DNA from: Pomphorhynchus laevis
Taxonomy: Eukaryota; Acanthocephala; Palaeacanthocephala; Echinorhynchida; Pomphorhynchidae
Length of the DNA: 64,000 nucleotides
Direction: 5' to 3'
Assembly: GCA_012934845.2 (NCBI GenBank)
Contig: WNNJ02002303.1
Location: 1-64,000 of the forward strand
Part shown: positions 10,742 to 22,000 of the stretch, in pieces
Position numbering within the stretch: the stretch's first letter is position 1
Layout: each line of letters opens with the position of its first letter
Position numbers and translations under genes: made by a program
The notes under the pieces: model-generated
Database searches by the model: none
Seen by the model: the letters and a program-made list of their open reading frames with translations, nothing else
What the model was told of the DNA's origin: nothing

Positions 10742-11904
10742 ATCAGGAAAACACTGTTGCGAAAAAGGCACAGGTTTAGCTTCCTTATTTATACTGCATC
10801 TCGAAAAATGTTCATGCTATTAGCAGCTTGGCTGGCTTGTTCAGGATTGGATGCTTCAAGGCTTTGCCTCTTCTCAATTACGCTATATATATTATACTTA
10901 ATATGGACGTTGTTATACATCATGGCAAAAACGTGCACGATTTATTAAAAATTATTTAAAATTTATAAAAATAATTTTTAGAATTTGTTATACTATAATT
11001 AATGTTATATTGGTTCGTTGCAATAATCTCCACAAAACTAGAAACAATTAGTAAAAGTTAATATTCATTAATTTCATTTTATGAAGTTAATGTCTGTCTG
11101 CATTGTTTGTTTTATAAATTAGCCAATTAAAATACAATTTTTAATTTTTTAATTTTTTACAAATTATTATTTCAATTTGAATCATGATGATAGCAGATAT
11201 CAAAATATTGTAAAATATTTTCTTCTTCGTTCAAGTAAACTACTTATCAAAAAAGATTCAACGAAGAAAATATTTCATATTAATAAAATTTAATATTAAT
11301 ATTAAAATTAAAGTTTATTTAATTTTAATCCTGATGATAATAGCAGGAGTTATCGAAATATTATATTTTTATATAAAAGAAAAATATTTTCTTCGTTCCA
11401 GTAAATTATCTAAAATGTGTATATTATAAAATGTTTAGCATATATTAAGCACATTTTCTTATCAATAAAGGTTCAATTTGATATCAAAAATGATTTATAT
11501 TAAATTTTAAAAGATAAAAGTAAAGCCTTTAATGAAATGAAATTTTGAAACTTTGGTTGGGATGATGATAAGCTAAATTTAAAAGAATAAAAACATGTAT
11601 TGAATCAATAGCTGATAAGGTCCACCAACTATGAAATGTAGAGTATTGCTGCTGGATAATGGAAAAATTAAATTAGTGCCATCTGTCTCACTATTAAATC
11701 AATGTTCACATTGATTTAAAAATGAGATAAAAACGTGAATGATTGAATTGAGTCAATATAAAGCATTTATTGATGAAAATAACTTGGGTAGATCTTTCAT
11801 ATCGCTAATCAAGTATTTAGTTGCTGCTGTTAGTAAAAGTTGCCAGTTGTAAATCTTTTTTATTGTCCGGATAATTTTCTATAAAGGTTTGCTTTTTTGT
11901 TGTA
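10742..11904. other. AT-rich intergenic spacer
   Basis: Between the calpain stop and the next exon. It contains two diverged copies of a ~100-base segment (about 11180-11290 and 11328-11420), the second beginning with a hammerhead-like core (11330-11362). No gene seen. Confidence 0.5.
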
Positions 11905-11914
11905 GCCTGTCGAA

Positions 11915-12282
11915 ATGTATCGATATCTTGATGGAATGGGTGTTGATCCAAAATATGAAATTAAGCAATGGTGGGATAATCTTCCTCCAGATCAAAAACA
12001 GCGGGTGATAAGAATGGCTGCACCAGCTCTGGGAATTTGCTGCCTACTCATGTAAGTTAACATTTTTAAATCAGCAATCAAAATTCAATACAAATTAATG
12101 ATTGATACGTCAAAAGAAAGATATTTAAGTTACCATTTTTATATAAAAAACCATTTGATTTATCTCCTTTTTATGTCATTGTCAATAAATTGTATATATT
12201 TTTAATGTTGTAATTAAGGTTCTGCAACGAGTTTACCCGGAAAATTAAAGGACAGTCTCCGGATATTAAAGATTTCGACTAA
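11915..12282 (+). CDS. Predicted 66-residue single-pass membrane protein, two exons
   Basis: Exons 11915-12051 and 12219-12282 join across a GT-AG intron (donor GTAAGT at 12052; acceptor AG at 12217-12218) to give a 66-residue frame with stop TAA at 12280-12282. It begins MYRYLDGMGVDPKYEIKQWW, has an acidic/basic stretch, a hydrophobic segment of about 15 residues (MAAPALGICCLLMFC) and a charged tail ending KGQSPDIKDFD. The ATG lies 9 bases after a good splice acceptor (TTTTTTGTTGTAG), compatible with a 5' UTR intron or spliced leader. If the donor is not used the frame stops at 12052 with CCLLM. I do not recognise the family; size and layout recall small mitochondrial or ER membrane proteins, but that is a guess. 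Confidence 0.5.
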
Positions 12283-12479
12283 CGATTGAAAAATAATGAA
12301 CACTCTCAATTTACGTAGTAGCTACAAACAAGTTTGAAAGAACCAGAGAAACGACGCTTGTAAACATTAATTTGCTTGTTTCTTCTTTAAAGATATTTTA
12401 TATAATGTTGACTATTTCTAAATAAAATTATCGAAAGTAATTTTTTTTATAATTTTTAGGTGGCTTTAAAATTCTTATT

Positions 12480-12725
12480 GCAGTGGCAATAAGAATTTGA
12501 TTATCATCAAATTCTTTAGGATCAGATAAACCGATCCGGAACTGATATAATAGCAGTTTCTTTTAATGACCTCTAATCCTTATTATGATACATTGTCTCT
12601 CATTTATTAGTCAATTCATAAAAATTGATTTTTATTATAAATTTAAACTTGATTAAATTAATTAATATTGAAATTCCAGATTAGTTAATAAACACAACCT
12701 GATAGCATATCAGTTCCTCCTGAAT
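12480..12725 (+). repeat. Dispersed repeat copies C and D
   Basis: 12525-12640 shares TAATAGCAG, TTTTAATGACCTCTAATCC and TTAGTCAATTCATAAAAATT with copies A and B; 12695-12722 repeats CTGATAGCATATCAGTTCCTCC. The 5' side (12488-12528) has TTTGATTATCATCAAA and GGATC...GATCC hairpins, also found at about 1333-1393, in place of the GGCCC stem. Another faint copy is at 25955-25990. Confidence 0.5.
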
Positions 12726-14429
12726 TTTAACTTTATATATTAATTGTATAAAATCTTATATAATTATTTATTATTAATCTTTATTTTCATTTATATATCG
12801 TATAAAATACGTAGACTATGTTATCTATCTGATTCCTAAAGTTATTTAAAAAATCTAATTATTTGCTTAATTACTAATATTACCTGATATCGATTTTTGC
12901 GTAAATTCCAATTTAAAAAATTAATTTATAAGAAACAAAAGAGTTGTTGTTTATATCAACTTAAAACTATGTTAGAAATATACCCATCCTGATCTGTATT
13001 CAAAATTTTTAATTTCCAGCAAGTATCACGTATTTGGCTAGTACTACTAGCATCTTCAGAAATTTCTGTTAGAATTTTCTGAAGATATAAGTAGTTCCTA
13101 GCGAAATATAAAAATAATTTTTGTCGTCGTTTAACTATAATTGATTGTTCCTGGATATTAAAAAATTTAAAACTATGTACTGTTATAGATAGTTAGTATA
13201 TTATTATAACCTTTATTATGACGTCATGACGACGCCATGACGCCATAATTTTTGGCTAAAAATTTAAAATATGTTTTAATATAACTTTCTACAGCCTAAT
13301 ATCTCTACATTAGATGATCTAAAATAATATAAAATGTGATTTAAAAATCATAAAGTTCAAAAGCGCTAAACCGTAAAGTTGCCAAGATTTTTAGCTAGAT
13401 AATTTCTTAAGATTCAATATATTATATTCAATATTATATATTGAATATTATATATCGAATGTGATAACATAATAGTGTGAGACGTAAGCGTCAATATATT
13501 AGATCTTGCTCCGAAGAACTACAATGATTGAAGCTAATGTTGTAGAAGCTGTAATTTATAAGAATCGGAAATAGGAAGCTTAAAGTTCCAATTATCCTTA
13601 TTTTGTTCCATTTGATTTGCTTTCATGAGGATGGATTCTTTTATTAAGCATTAGCGATTCCCGATACCATCGATTCATCGAAATTGAGTTTACAGTCCAC
13701 AGATATTGCGTGATTGAACAATGCTGACTAGAGGCCATTTTGTTAAAAGAGACTTGTGTTGTACAGTATTTTTGAAAGATTCTCTTTAGATTGGCAAATA
13801 TATGTGGATTCAGAATCTTGGCAAAGAATTTAATTAACGACAGTCAGGTTTTTGTAGTTTGTTTTTCTTTTAAAATGTCTAATAGCGAGGTACTTCAGGG
13901 TACAACAATGTTTCCACAATCCTCTGGGAGATACTATCTACAATTCGGCGGTCACAACTCGTAATCGCTGTCATGGTGTTGTTTTATATAGATCATACTT
14001 GAAAAAACGTTTGCAAATATGATTGCTTTGTCTCAGAGCCTTGTCGAAAAAAGGCAAATGATACCCATTGTCTATCACTTTGATGAAAAAAATGAAATTA
14101 AACTATTTAGTTAAAAATGATTACCACGTCGTCAAAGAGACAGTTAGATCTACAGCGAAGTAAAAAGGTCTGGCAAAATGAAAAGGTCTTGCCACCTTTT
14201 ACAACATCGTTGGTAACGAGGTGGCAAAAAGGGTTCAAGATATTTCTCAGCGTAAATCAGTCGTTGAGAAATCTAGCCGTTGATGAAATGAGGGCAAAAT
14301 TGAAGGGGTTGATAAGAAAGAGCAAAGTATTCGGTTTCTTTTTATCAACTTTGTATTGCTTAAAATTTCTTTAATATTTAGACATAATACAGAGTATTGA
14401 TAAATATATCTGAATTTAACAGATATATT
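12726..14429. other. AT-rich region without recognised gene
   Basis: Holds an inverted pair of hammerhead-like motifs (13031-13109), a short run of ATGACG/ATGACGCC repeats with a TGACGTCA palindrome near 13218-13250, and a hairpin at about 14190-14238 (TGCCACCTT/GAGGTGGCA). A frame at 14117-14374 has no recognised domain. Confidence 0.4.
13031..13109. repeat. Inverted pair of hammerhead-like motifs
   Basis: Minus strand 13059-13031 reads CTGAAGATGCTAGTAGTACT then AGCCAAAT, with a perfect GCTAG/CTAGC stem. Plus strand 13079-13109 reads CTGAAGATATAAGTAG...CTAGCGAAAT. The two lie head to head about 20 bases apart. The box order CTGANGA-stem-GAAA is that of hammerhead ribozymes. Confidence 0.5.
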
Positions 14430-15259
14430 TAGGTGACTGAAATGATTGGGAAACGCTTACATTTGAGTTCTAGTTGTCCAGTTTCGATATTTGATCTCTT
14501 CACCGGTATCGAGGTTTACCTCGAGGTCTACATCGTAATCCATTTTTCAGAGAGTCCGGCCTGGAAAATCCTCATAGGAAGGCGATCCCTAGACATCCTC
14601 AGAACGTGTCCTAGCCACCTCAACTGACTTTCTTAGATGTGCAGAAGCAGCGACATTACTCCGAGTCTATTCCAGATTACCGAATTCCAAACATTATCTC
14701 TAAGGCTAAGACCGGCCACACCGCGAAGGAACCTCATGTCGGTCGCCTGTATTCGAGATATTATCATTTCGGTTATAACCCAAAGCTCATGATCCCAGGC
14801 AAAGATAAAAACGAAGATTGCGTAGTAAACCGAAATCTTCGCCCAAAGACTCAAAGCCAGCTTCACCAAGACATACATGTACAAAAAACGCACTGATGCG
14901 TTAGCTGCACAGATCCGTTTCTAAATCTCCTTGATCTTCATGCCGTCTCTCTCGAGAACAACACCCCTAGATACTTGAGATCATCAACATCAGAAAGAAC
15001 CTTTACCCAATCCGGATGGACATTGGCACCGGAATCTGAGGCAACACACAGAGACAGTATTGGAGGTACTAACCAACGTCTTTGCCGCTTGGCATTCCAT
15101 CGTAAATCGATCTGGTAGACATTGCAAGTCCTCGGGAAAAGAAGCTAAAGAGACAACATCATCTGCAAATAGCAGAGGTGAATCCTGATAGAACCGAACT
15201 GAAGACCGACATCTGTCAGAGCAGCCCGTCTCGTAATTTTGTCCGTGTAAACAAGAAAC

Positions 15260-16327
15260 GGTGCATGCACGTTATCCGGCGGTTTTGAAAATAAACGGCG
15301 GTTTTAAAAATTTAAAAAATGTCTAAAAAGGAATTTATTATAAAAACGTTAAAAACGTATTAAAACGTTTTGACCTTTCAATGTTTATGTTGCCATATGA
15401 ATTGAATCAAATATTCTGAATGTTGTTCTTTTGAAATTCCTGGTTTTTCGCGTAGGAATATTTTTGATAAAGACCACAGACCTTCGATTGTTTGAGTGTG
15501 AATACTACTATCTTCTGGATTAACAAAGTTTATAGAATGATTTACTGATCTGTGTTCATATTCAACCATATTTTCTATAGCTTTATGATAAGCTCGCCAT
15601 TGATCTGTAATAACAATTGTATTTGGAAGGACGTTTTCAAATATAACTTCTCCTAATGTTTCTGCATTTCTATTTTCGACTGGAACTATAAAGGTTTTCT
15701 TAGAACCCCGCTCAACTCCTCCTACAAACCATTGTCCATCATTTATACGTCCTCTATTGTATTTTCTTTTGAAAAAAGACTTTCATCAATTTCAACAACT
15801 TTTTTCGTTCCGTCACTGTTTAAACCTCCTAATTTTTCGCTTGAGGAAGCAATATGCTCACAAATAATTTCCCTAACTAGGTCCACATATTCTGAGACAG
15901 TGTTTCGAGAGATTTCAAGCTCTCGTGCAATGTCTAGTAAGGAAATTCCATTAATATATTTATAGAATATAAAGAAGATAGTCCACATAGGTGAACGAGA
16001 GTTTTGAAAAATGCTATTGTAGCGAATAGAATAAGAAAATCTACATGTTCTTTTACATGTCTAATGGTATCCATCAGGTGCTTGTTTTCTTTTCTGATAG
16101 CATAAATATGTACCATCATTACATTTTGGACAAAGGAAATTTTTTTTAACAACTCCTATTTTGCTAAGAAAGGAGTTTTGTGAGGCAGCATTCGAAAAAA
16201 TACGATTTAAATAACATTCAGTTATCTTAATATCTTTTATTTAAAGATAAATTCTTTTTTAGACATCTTTAAAAATTTTTTAAAACCGCCGTTTATTTTC
16301 AAAACCGCCGTATAACGTGCATGCACC
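15260..16327 (-). mobile_element. Merlin DNA transposon, 1068 bp, with TIRs and 8-bp TSD
   Basis: Terminal inverted repeats begin GGTGCATGCACGTTAT at both ends and continue through CGGCGGTTTTGAAAATAAAC and a second CGGCGGTTTT. The 8-bp target duplication CAAGAAAC is perfect (15252-15259 and 16328-16335). Merlin/IS1016 elements make 8-9 bp duplications (family knowledge). It sits inside the RT region of the LINE at 14430-17850, and removing it rejoins that element's RT frame (SPLLF then LVYTDK). Confidence 0.92.
15378..16210 (-). pseudogene. Merlin (IS1016/ISXO2-type) transposase, two breaks
   Basis: Minus-strand transposase of about 275 codons. Order: N-terminal zinc ribbon FLCPKCNDGTYLCYQKR...TCKRTC; helix-turn-helix ISLLDIARELEISRNTVSEY; first catalytic Asp in VEIDESLF; RKYNRGRINDGQWFVGGVER; second Asp in ITDQWRAYHKA; VNHSINFV; and the catalytic Glu in HTQTIEGLW, ending IWQHKH. 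Two breaks are visible: a TAG where a Trp is expected just before TCKRTC (about 16057), and a one-base deletion near 15768 after ESLFSK. So it is recent but probably inactive unless other copies supply transposase. Confidence 0.9.
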
Positions 16328-16613
16328 CAAGAAACAAAAGTGGAGACAAAGGACAACCCTGACGAAGCCCAACGCCTACTGGAAATGATTTAGACTTCTT
16401 ACCTAGAACACGAACACAACTCATCCTTTGTTCATACGGAGAAGCCACAGCTACCAAAGATAGTATGATACCCTATATTCCCTTAGTACCTCCCTCAACC
16501 TCTCTCGAGGAACTCAGTCGAACGCCTTTTCCAAACTTACAAAGAACATGTAGACCGGTTGAGCGAACTCCCAAGATCGTTCGAGAATAGTTGAGAGGGT
16601 AAAGAGCAGATAT

Positions 16614-16860
16614 GCAGTTCCACGACCTGAACAAAATCCGCATTACTCCTCTTGCAACTGTCCCTCAACTATAGGCAGTATCCTTAACTCAAGAATCCTA
16701 GCAAATAGCTTACAAGTTTGGCTAAGAAGAGTTGATCCGTAGTTCCACGACCTAGACGAAAGCCGCATTGTTTATCTTGCAACTGTCCTTAAACTATAGG
16801 CCGTATCCTTAACTCAAGAATCCTAGCAAATAGCTTACCAGTTTGTCTAAGAATCGTGAT
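16614..16860 (-). repeat. Tandem duplication inside the LINE
   Basis: 16614-16736 and 16738-16858 are near copies (shared TATCCTTAACTCAAGAATCC and GCAAATAGCTTAC). They repeat the RT segment encoding KLFARILE...CGFR, which a functional LINE has once. Confidence 0.8.
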
Positions 16861-17850
16861 GCCCTGATAATTGAAACACACTTTTCGGTCATATTTTTTA
16901 AATATCGGTACCACCACCCTTGTTCGCCACTCACTAGGAACCTTGTCAGACTTAAATACAACGTTGAATATCCGTGTTAGCCACTTGGTGTCAACAACGT
17001 CAAGAACCTTTAAACAGCAAGAGCATAACAACAGCAAGGACCTTTTCCAAGGATATGAGCTCTTCCGTTGGTTCTAAAGGCTCTACTTCTACAAGAGAAG
17101 GCATATCCACAGGATTAGAGACTCCTAAAATGCTATTTCCAACAACCAAAGTCTCAGAGACGCCAGACTTTCGTTCACTGGGTTAAACATCTCTACCACG
17201 AACGATATCTATGTACTTGTAAGTATCCCTAGACCTGCCTGTCGTCGCTTTCCGTTCGTAACTCCCTAATAGTTCAAGGTCCAACCTTGATCCAAAAGTT
17301 TAGTTCCAGCTTCAGAATAGTGAAGAGAAGTCACTCTAACTATTTCAAGACCAAAACCAACAATCTCTTCAACTAAGTTTCGTTCCTTTTCCGCCAGCGA
17401 TATGACATTCCACGTTCCTACATAAAGCCTAGTCTGTTTCGGATGTTGATGCGTCTTTCGTTGTCCCCGTACAACTGCCCAGTCACATGGCACACGAAAA
17501 TGAAAACACCTCCGGTCAGTGGTGAGTTGACTATTGTTTGTAAATTTTTGTAAATTTCTTGCTTGTCATTTTCATTATCTTGATTTTGTTTGTTCGGTTA
17601 TCTCCCGTTTCCGATATCCCTTGATGATCCAACATTGCTACTGTAAGGAAACAGGTCTCCGGGACTCTCTTCCGCCTTTTCGTCCATTGTCCAATTTGCA
17701 TTGGAGTCATCAGAGTGATTTTGTTTGTTCGGATATCTCCCGTTCCCAATATTCTTTGATTATCCAACATCACTACTGAAAGAAAACAGGCATCTGTGAC
17801 TTTCGCCTTTTCGTTTATTGTCCAATCCGCCGCTAGTCATCAAGGGGATC

Positions 17851-19040
17851 TTAGATAGTCTATAAAAAGACTATCTTTACGGCTGATGCAAGCCGGCCAA
17901 TTATTAGCCGCTGATCGACAAATGTCAAACATACGTTGCCTGGGCCGCTCGAAGAATAGGCTAATTGACAATAGGTGCCAGCTTAATACTTCATCGACTG
18001 GCACCTAGCGGCCTAAACACTAGCGCACTAGTATCTAGCGGTAATAATTAAGTGTTAACAACTAGCGTAAATAATTTAGTTTCGAATCACGACAATTCCA
18101 TTTTAGAAACTATATAATGGGATGAACGAAATATGATTTGTAATAAATAAATTACAAATATTACATTATAAACATGATTATAAATATTATAATTAAAATA
18201 TTTAGATTTTATTGATAGATTTTTCTATAAAAATATAAACGAGCGGTTAAACAAAGGAAACACTTCAAAGATCATTACAGAAAGCAGACAAATACCATTA
18301 CACACCATCTGCGTATAATGATCCTTTTATCTAACATAAAATCAAGACAAAATCAACAAAACTAAGATATATATTTTCAGATTTGTCGAAATATAAAGAC
18401 GCCTTTAAGCAGCGAAAGATTTGACGAAAATGTTTCTAATCTTTTAATAGTCAGTTTCTAGTATAAAGTAATTTTCTATTTGAAATGATAATATATAATT
18501 AATTTATTAAATTAATTTATTATATCAATTAATTTACTATAATAATTAATAATTGAAAGATAATTATTAATTAATAATTAATTTAATACTCAATATCCTT
18601 ATTTAAGAATACGACATCATGTGAAATGCTATTTTTTAAATAAAGCTGCTAAAGTTGGTAGTGACGGTTTGGTCACAATTTAGCTGATATTTAGAATGAA
18701 TGTAAACGAAATCTGAACATTAACGGAATATAAGCAAAGTAAATGAGACAACATAATAATACAAAAGGCAGTAAAACTTTAAATGGCTGCTAAACCGTAA
18801 AAAAGTTTAAATTTCAAAGTTAAAACTGATGTGTAAATTTAATTTTCACAAATCATATTCGATTCCAAAAAATTTCATTGAAAATTTTCGCAAAATTTCA
18901 TTTTCGCGAAATTAAAAAGCTTTAATTCGGTTATGTAATTATAGAAACAAGGAATACGATGTGATTAAAAAGTATCGTCAGCTAAAGTTTAAAATTAAAC
19001 TTTTCAAGGTTCGCAAAGTTAAAATAAAGATAAACTGTGG
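17851..19040. other. Spacer downstream of RPS15A
   Basis: AT-rich, no gene recognised. A short hairpin GGTGCCAG...CTGGCACC lies at 17975-18008 within a GC-richer stretch (about 17880-18060) with repeated CTAGCG words. Confidence 0.4.
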
Positions 19041-19046
19041 TTTATT
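19041..19046 (-). terminator. RPS15A: AATAAA poly(A) signal of RPS15A
   Basis: Minus-strand AATAAA begins 11 bases after the RPS15A stop codon (19057-19059), preceded by ATTAAA. Such a short 3' UTR is common in ribosomal-protein genes of compact invertebrate genomes. Confidence 0.6.
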
Positions 19047-19056
19047 AGTTTAATAA

Positions 19057-22000
19057 TCAGAAAAAGAATCCAAGAATTTTTCCTCCAGTCTTTCGTTTTC
19101 GTGCGGATTCATGGTCCATTATTCCGTACGATGTTGATAAAACAACAAATCTAAACGTCAAATTTAAATTGCAAGTATTATATTATAAATAATTATTAGG
19201 CGAATAGAAATTAGTTAACTAATTAATTAACTAAACTTAATATCTAATCACTTTTGAGTAAATTTGAAAAAATGAATTACATTTATCACATGTAAGTTTA
19301 CATTATTATAATTTTTCATTAATAGTAAAAAACTATTAATTATTCAATAATTAATTAACATTATATTTATTACCTATCTCAGTTCAATTCTTTCCAATTG
19401 GCTTTCTCGAATTAACGAAATCAGATATTTTTCTTGTATTTAAATTATATGAGAATATTTATTATTCCACTGTAGCCTTTCGGCATGAGGATGAAAACAA
19501 AGATGCACAAATACGTAATAAAATACAACACAAAAACATCCATGAAATCAAACGTCATTTGCTATGATTTGAATCTAAAGGTTACTTGATCGACTCTCTG
19601 GCTTAATATTTGCATTGAGATTAGTTGATTTGAGTCAAGGGTGTTGGTAATTCCAGTAGTTAGCGAATTGGTTTGCTTGAGTGCTAATTCAAAAATAACA
19701 GGGCAATGAAACAAATGAGAAATGGGTGGAAATTGAATGTGACCAAATTTACTGCGGCAATAATTCGAAAAGTCGTGGTATGGGATGTCGATTATGCAAA
19801 GCTTATCGTGATAACAGTATATATGAAGCGGACAATGACTAGTATGTCCTTTGCACGTAGTTTATGATATGGTAATTTCAAGGTATTAAAGGCTAATGAT
19901 ATTTCAGGGTCGATTACAAAGAGCTTAATAGTAAATTGCTATGTGTTGCTTGAATGTGGATGCTTCAGAGAGACATAAGTGTTGTCGATAATCTACTGAT
20001 AGGGGTTTAATTGAGATGATTGCTGCAACAGGATTGGATTGGATTTTGAGTGATAGGCCAATGACTTTTTTGACGAAGCGCGACTAACATGCATCTAATT
20101 GCTTAAACTTGATACCTGAAAGGTCGTATCACAGTACAGGTATAGCGTAAGTTATCGTGGGTTCTAGCAATATCTTAAAAAATCGAAGAAAACCGTGTAT
20201 AGATAAACTTGAAAGTTTCCGATGTGCTTATGTGGTCGATAATACTTTTCATGATTTTTGTTCAAAGTCGAGACAAAATGACAAAATAAAGGTTAAATGA
20301 AGGCCTTTATATTTATAAGAATTGGTCAATCAATGGATCGATAGTCTAGAGAAAGTTTGAATTGGTCAATCAATGGATCGATAGTATAGCGAAAGTTTGA
20401 ATTGGTCAATCAATGGATCGATAGTCTAGCAAAAGTTTGAATTGGTCAATCAATGGATCGATAGTCTAGCGAAAATGATGATTTTAAGGTATTTGTGGAT
20501 GAGGATGTTTCAGGGTCGATTGCAAAGAGTCTAGTAGTAAATTGTTCCGTGTTGTTTGAATGCGGCTGCAATAGGCGTAGAATAGATATTGGGTGATATA
20601 CCAAGGACTTTTGTGATAAAGTATCACTTAATCAAAATAAACATACAAAATAGATAAAAAATATAGATATAAATGATAGATAAAATAAATATAAAATAAA
20701 TATATTAAAATAAAAATATAAAATATAAAAATAAAAATATTAAAATATAAAAATATAAAAATAAAAATATAAAATAAAAAATATATATTTTATAAATATA
20801 GATAAAAAATATAGATACATGCATATAATTACTTAAAAATGATACTTGAAAGGTCAGACCATATTACAGATAAGGCGTAAGTTACCATGGGTTTTAGCAT
20901 AATCTTAAAGAATCGAAGAAAACCGTGTAAGGATACACTTAAAAGTTTTCGATATGCGTAAGTGGCCGATAATACTGGAGACGAAATGACCATGTGGAGG
21001 TTAGATAGACGACTAGATATTTATAAAAGTTGATGAATTCGATGGGTCGACATTATATCGAAAGTTTGTCGGAATTTGCAAGGCGTCCTCCGTGGTGAAA
21101 TTTGATTTCTTTGGTCTTCAAAATGTTAACAATAAGGCCGTTTGCGATACAGTGTAGTTAAGTCGGTTTAGTATGGATTGTGCGATTAGAATAGAGTCGG
21201 AAAGTATTATCAGGTCGTCGGCAAAAATAATGATTTTGGAAAGGGTGGTGTAGTTTGCAATTAAGCTGATAAATCTCCGACAAAGAGTGAGAAAAGGATC
21301 GGACTTAGTTGGTCATCTTACGTAACTCTTCTGTGTTGAGTGATTGGAGCGGAGAAAGAAACGAAATCAAAAATACACACTTCATTCGGTAAGAGTATAT
21401 GATGTAATGTGCCAAGGACGACGCCGGATATGTGATATTAAAAATTAAGTTTTTTTTATTAGAAGTCTACGATTGATATTATCAAAAGCTTTCGAAAATT
21501 TGACGAAAACTTCCTTTGCGCCATGACTAAACGATATCATTGTGAAACTAGTATATCGAGCTTCGGTACCGCGATGATAGTGGAATGTCGATTTCGAAAT
21601 CCATGTCACGCGGAATAGATGGAAAGGTGCCGTGAAAGCAATGATGAGAATAATTTGAAAGAATGAGTAAATATTGCGATGCTGCGATATGCACTTGGAT
21701 CGGACGAATCGCCAGAACCTTTATATAATACTGTTGCATTTACGTTCATCACAATGCAAATAAAGATTTAAAGTTTTTACTTGTTGTTCGCTACCAAAAA
21801 AACTGTCCACATGCAAACTGAGTGTAACATATATACAAATAAATCAAAGCGTTACCGCAACATAGTGTTAGTGAACAATCAATAGAGTTTTACTGACAGT
21901 GTATGAATAAGATGCACTGCCACTACGTAACAAATACTTTAACTACTGATTGCTGCCAGAACTTTGGAACTGAGTATTTAATAAAAACTTTGTTAAACAT

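Larger units (their letters stand above)
14430..17850 (-). mobile_element. Decayed LINE (AP endonuclease + RT), split by Merlin
   Basis: Minus-strand order: 5' region with two degenerate ~130-bp direct repeats (17587-17700, 17728-17830); endonuclease start LYVGTWNVISLAEKERNL (about 17430); RT pieces WRTRVVVPIFKKYDRK and NYQGITILRQTGKLFARILE (about 16940-16800), CGFRLGRGT (about 16750), VGLRQGCPLSPLLF (about 16350); then, past the Merlin insert, FADDVVSLASF (about 15160) and a C-terminal part with SRIQATDMRFLRGVAGLSLR. It resembles the 'craniofacial development protein 2-like' LINE ORF of many animals; clade not assigned. Many stops and deletions make it an old fossil. A ~125-bp internal tandem duplication covers 16614-16860. 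Confidence 0.75.

Noticed and set aside
12040-12054. C-terminal CLLM could be a prenylation (CaaX) signal of a protein ending at 12054.
   Set aside because: The ATG-TAAGT context is a strong GTAAGT splice donor and a downstream exon continues the frame, so the stop is probably intronic. Not excluded completely.
14117-14374. 85-codon plus-strand frame.
   Set aside because: No recognisable motif; contains a hairpin-forming segment and sits beside decayed LINE sequence.
14633-14896. Overlapping frames on both strands at 14633-14896.
   Set aside because: Only the minus frame matches a LINE C-terminus; the plus frame is its shadow.
20319-20475. CRISPR-like array.
   Set aside because: The 40-bp units abut without spacers and the DNA is animal nuclear sequence; it is a minisatellite.
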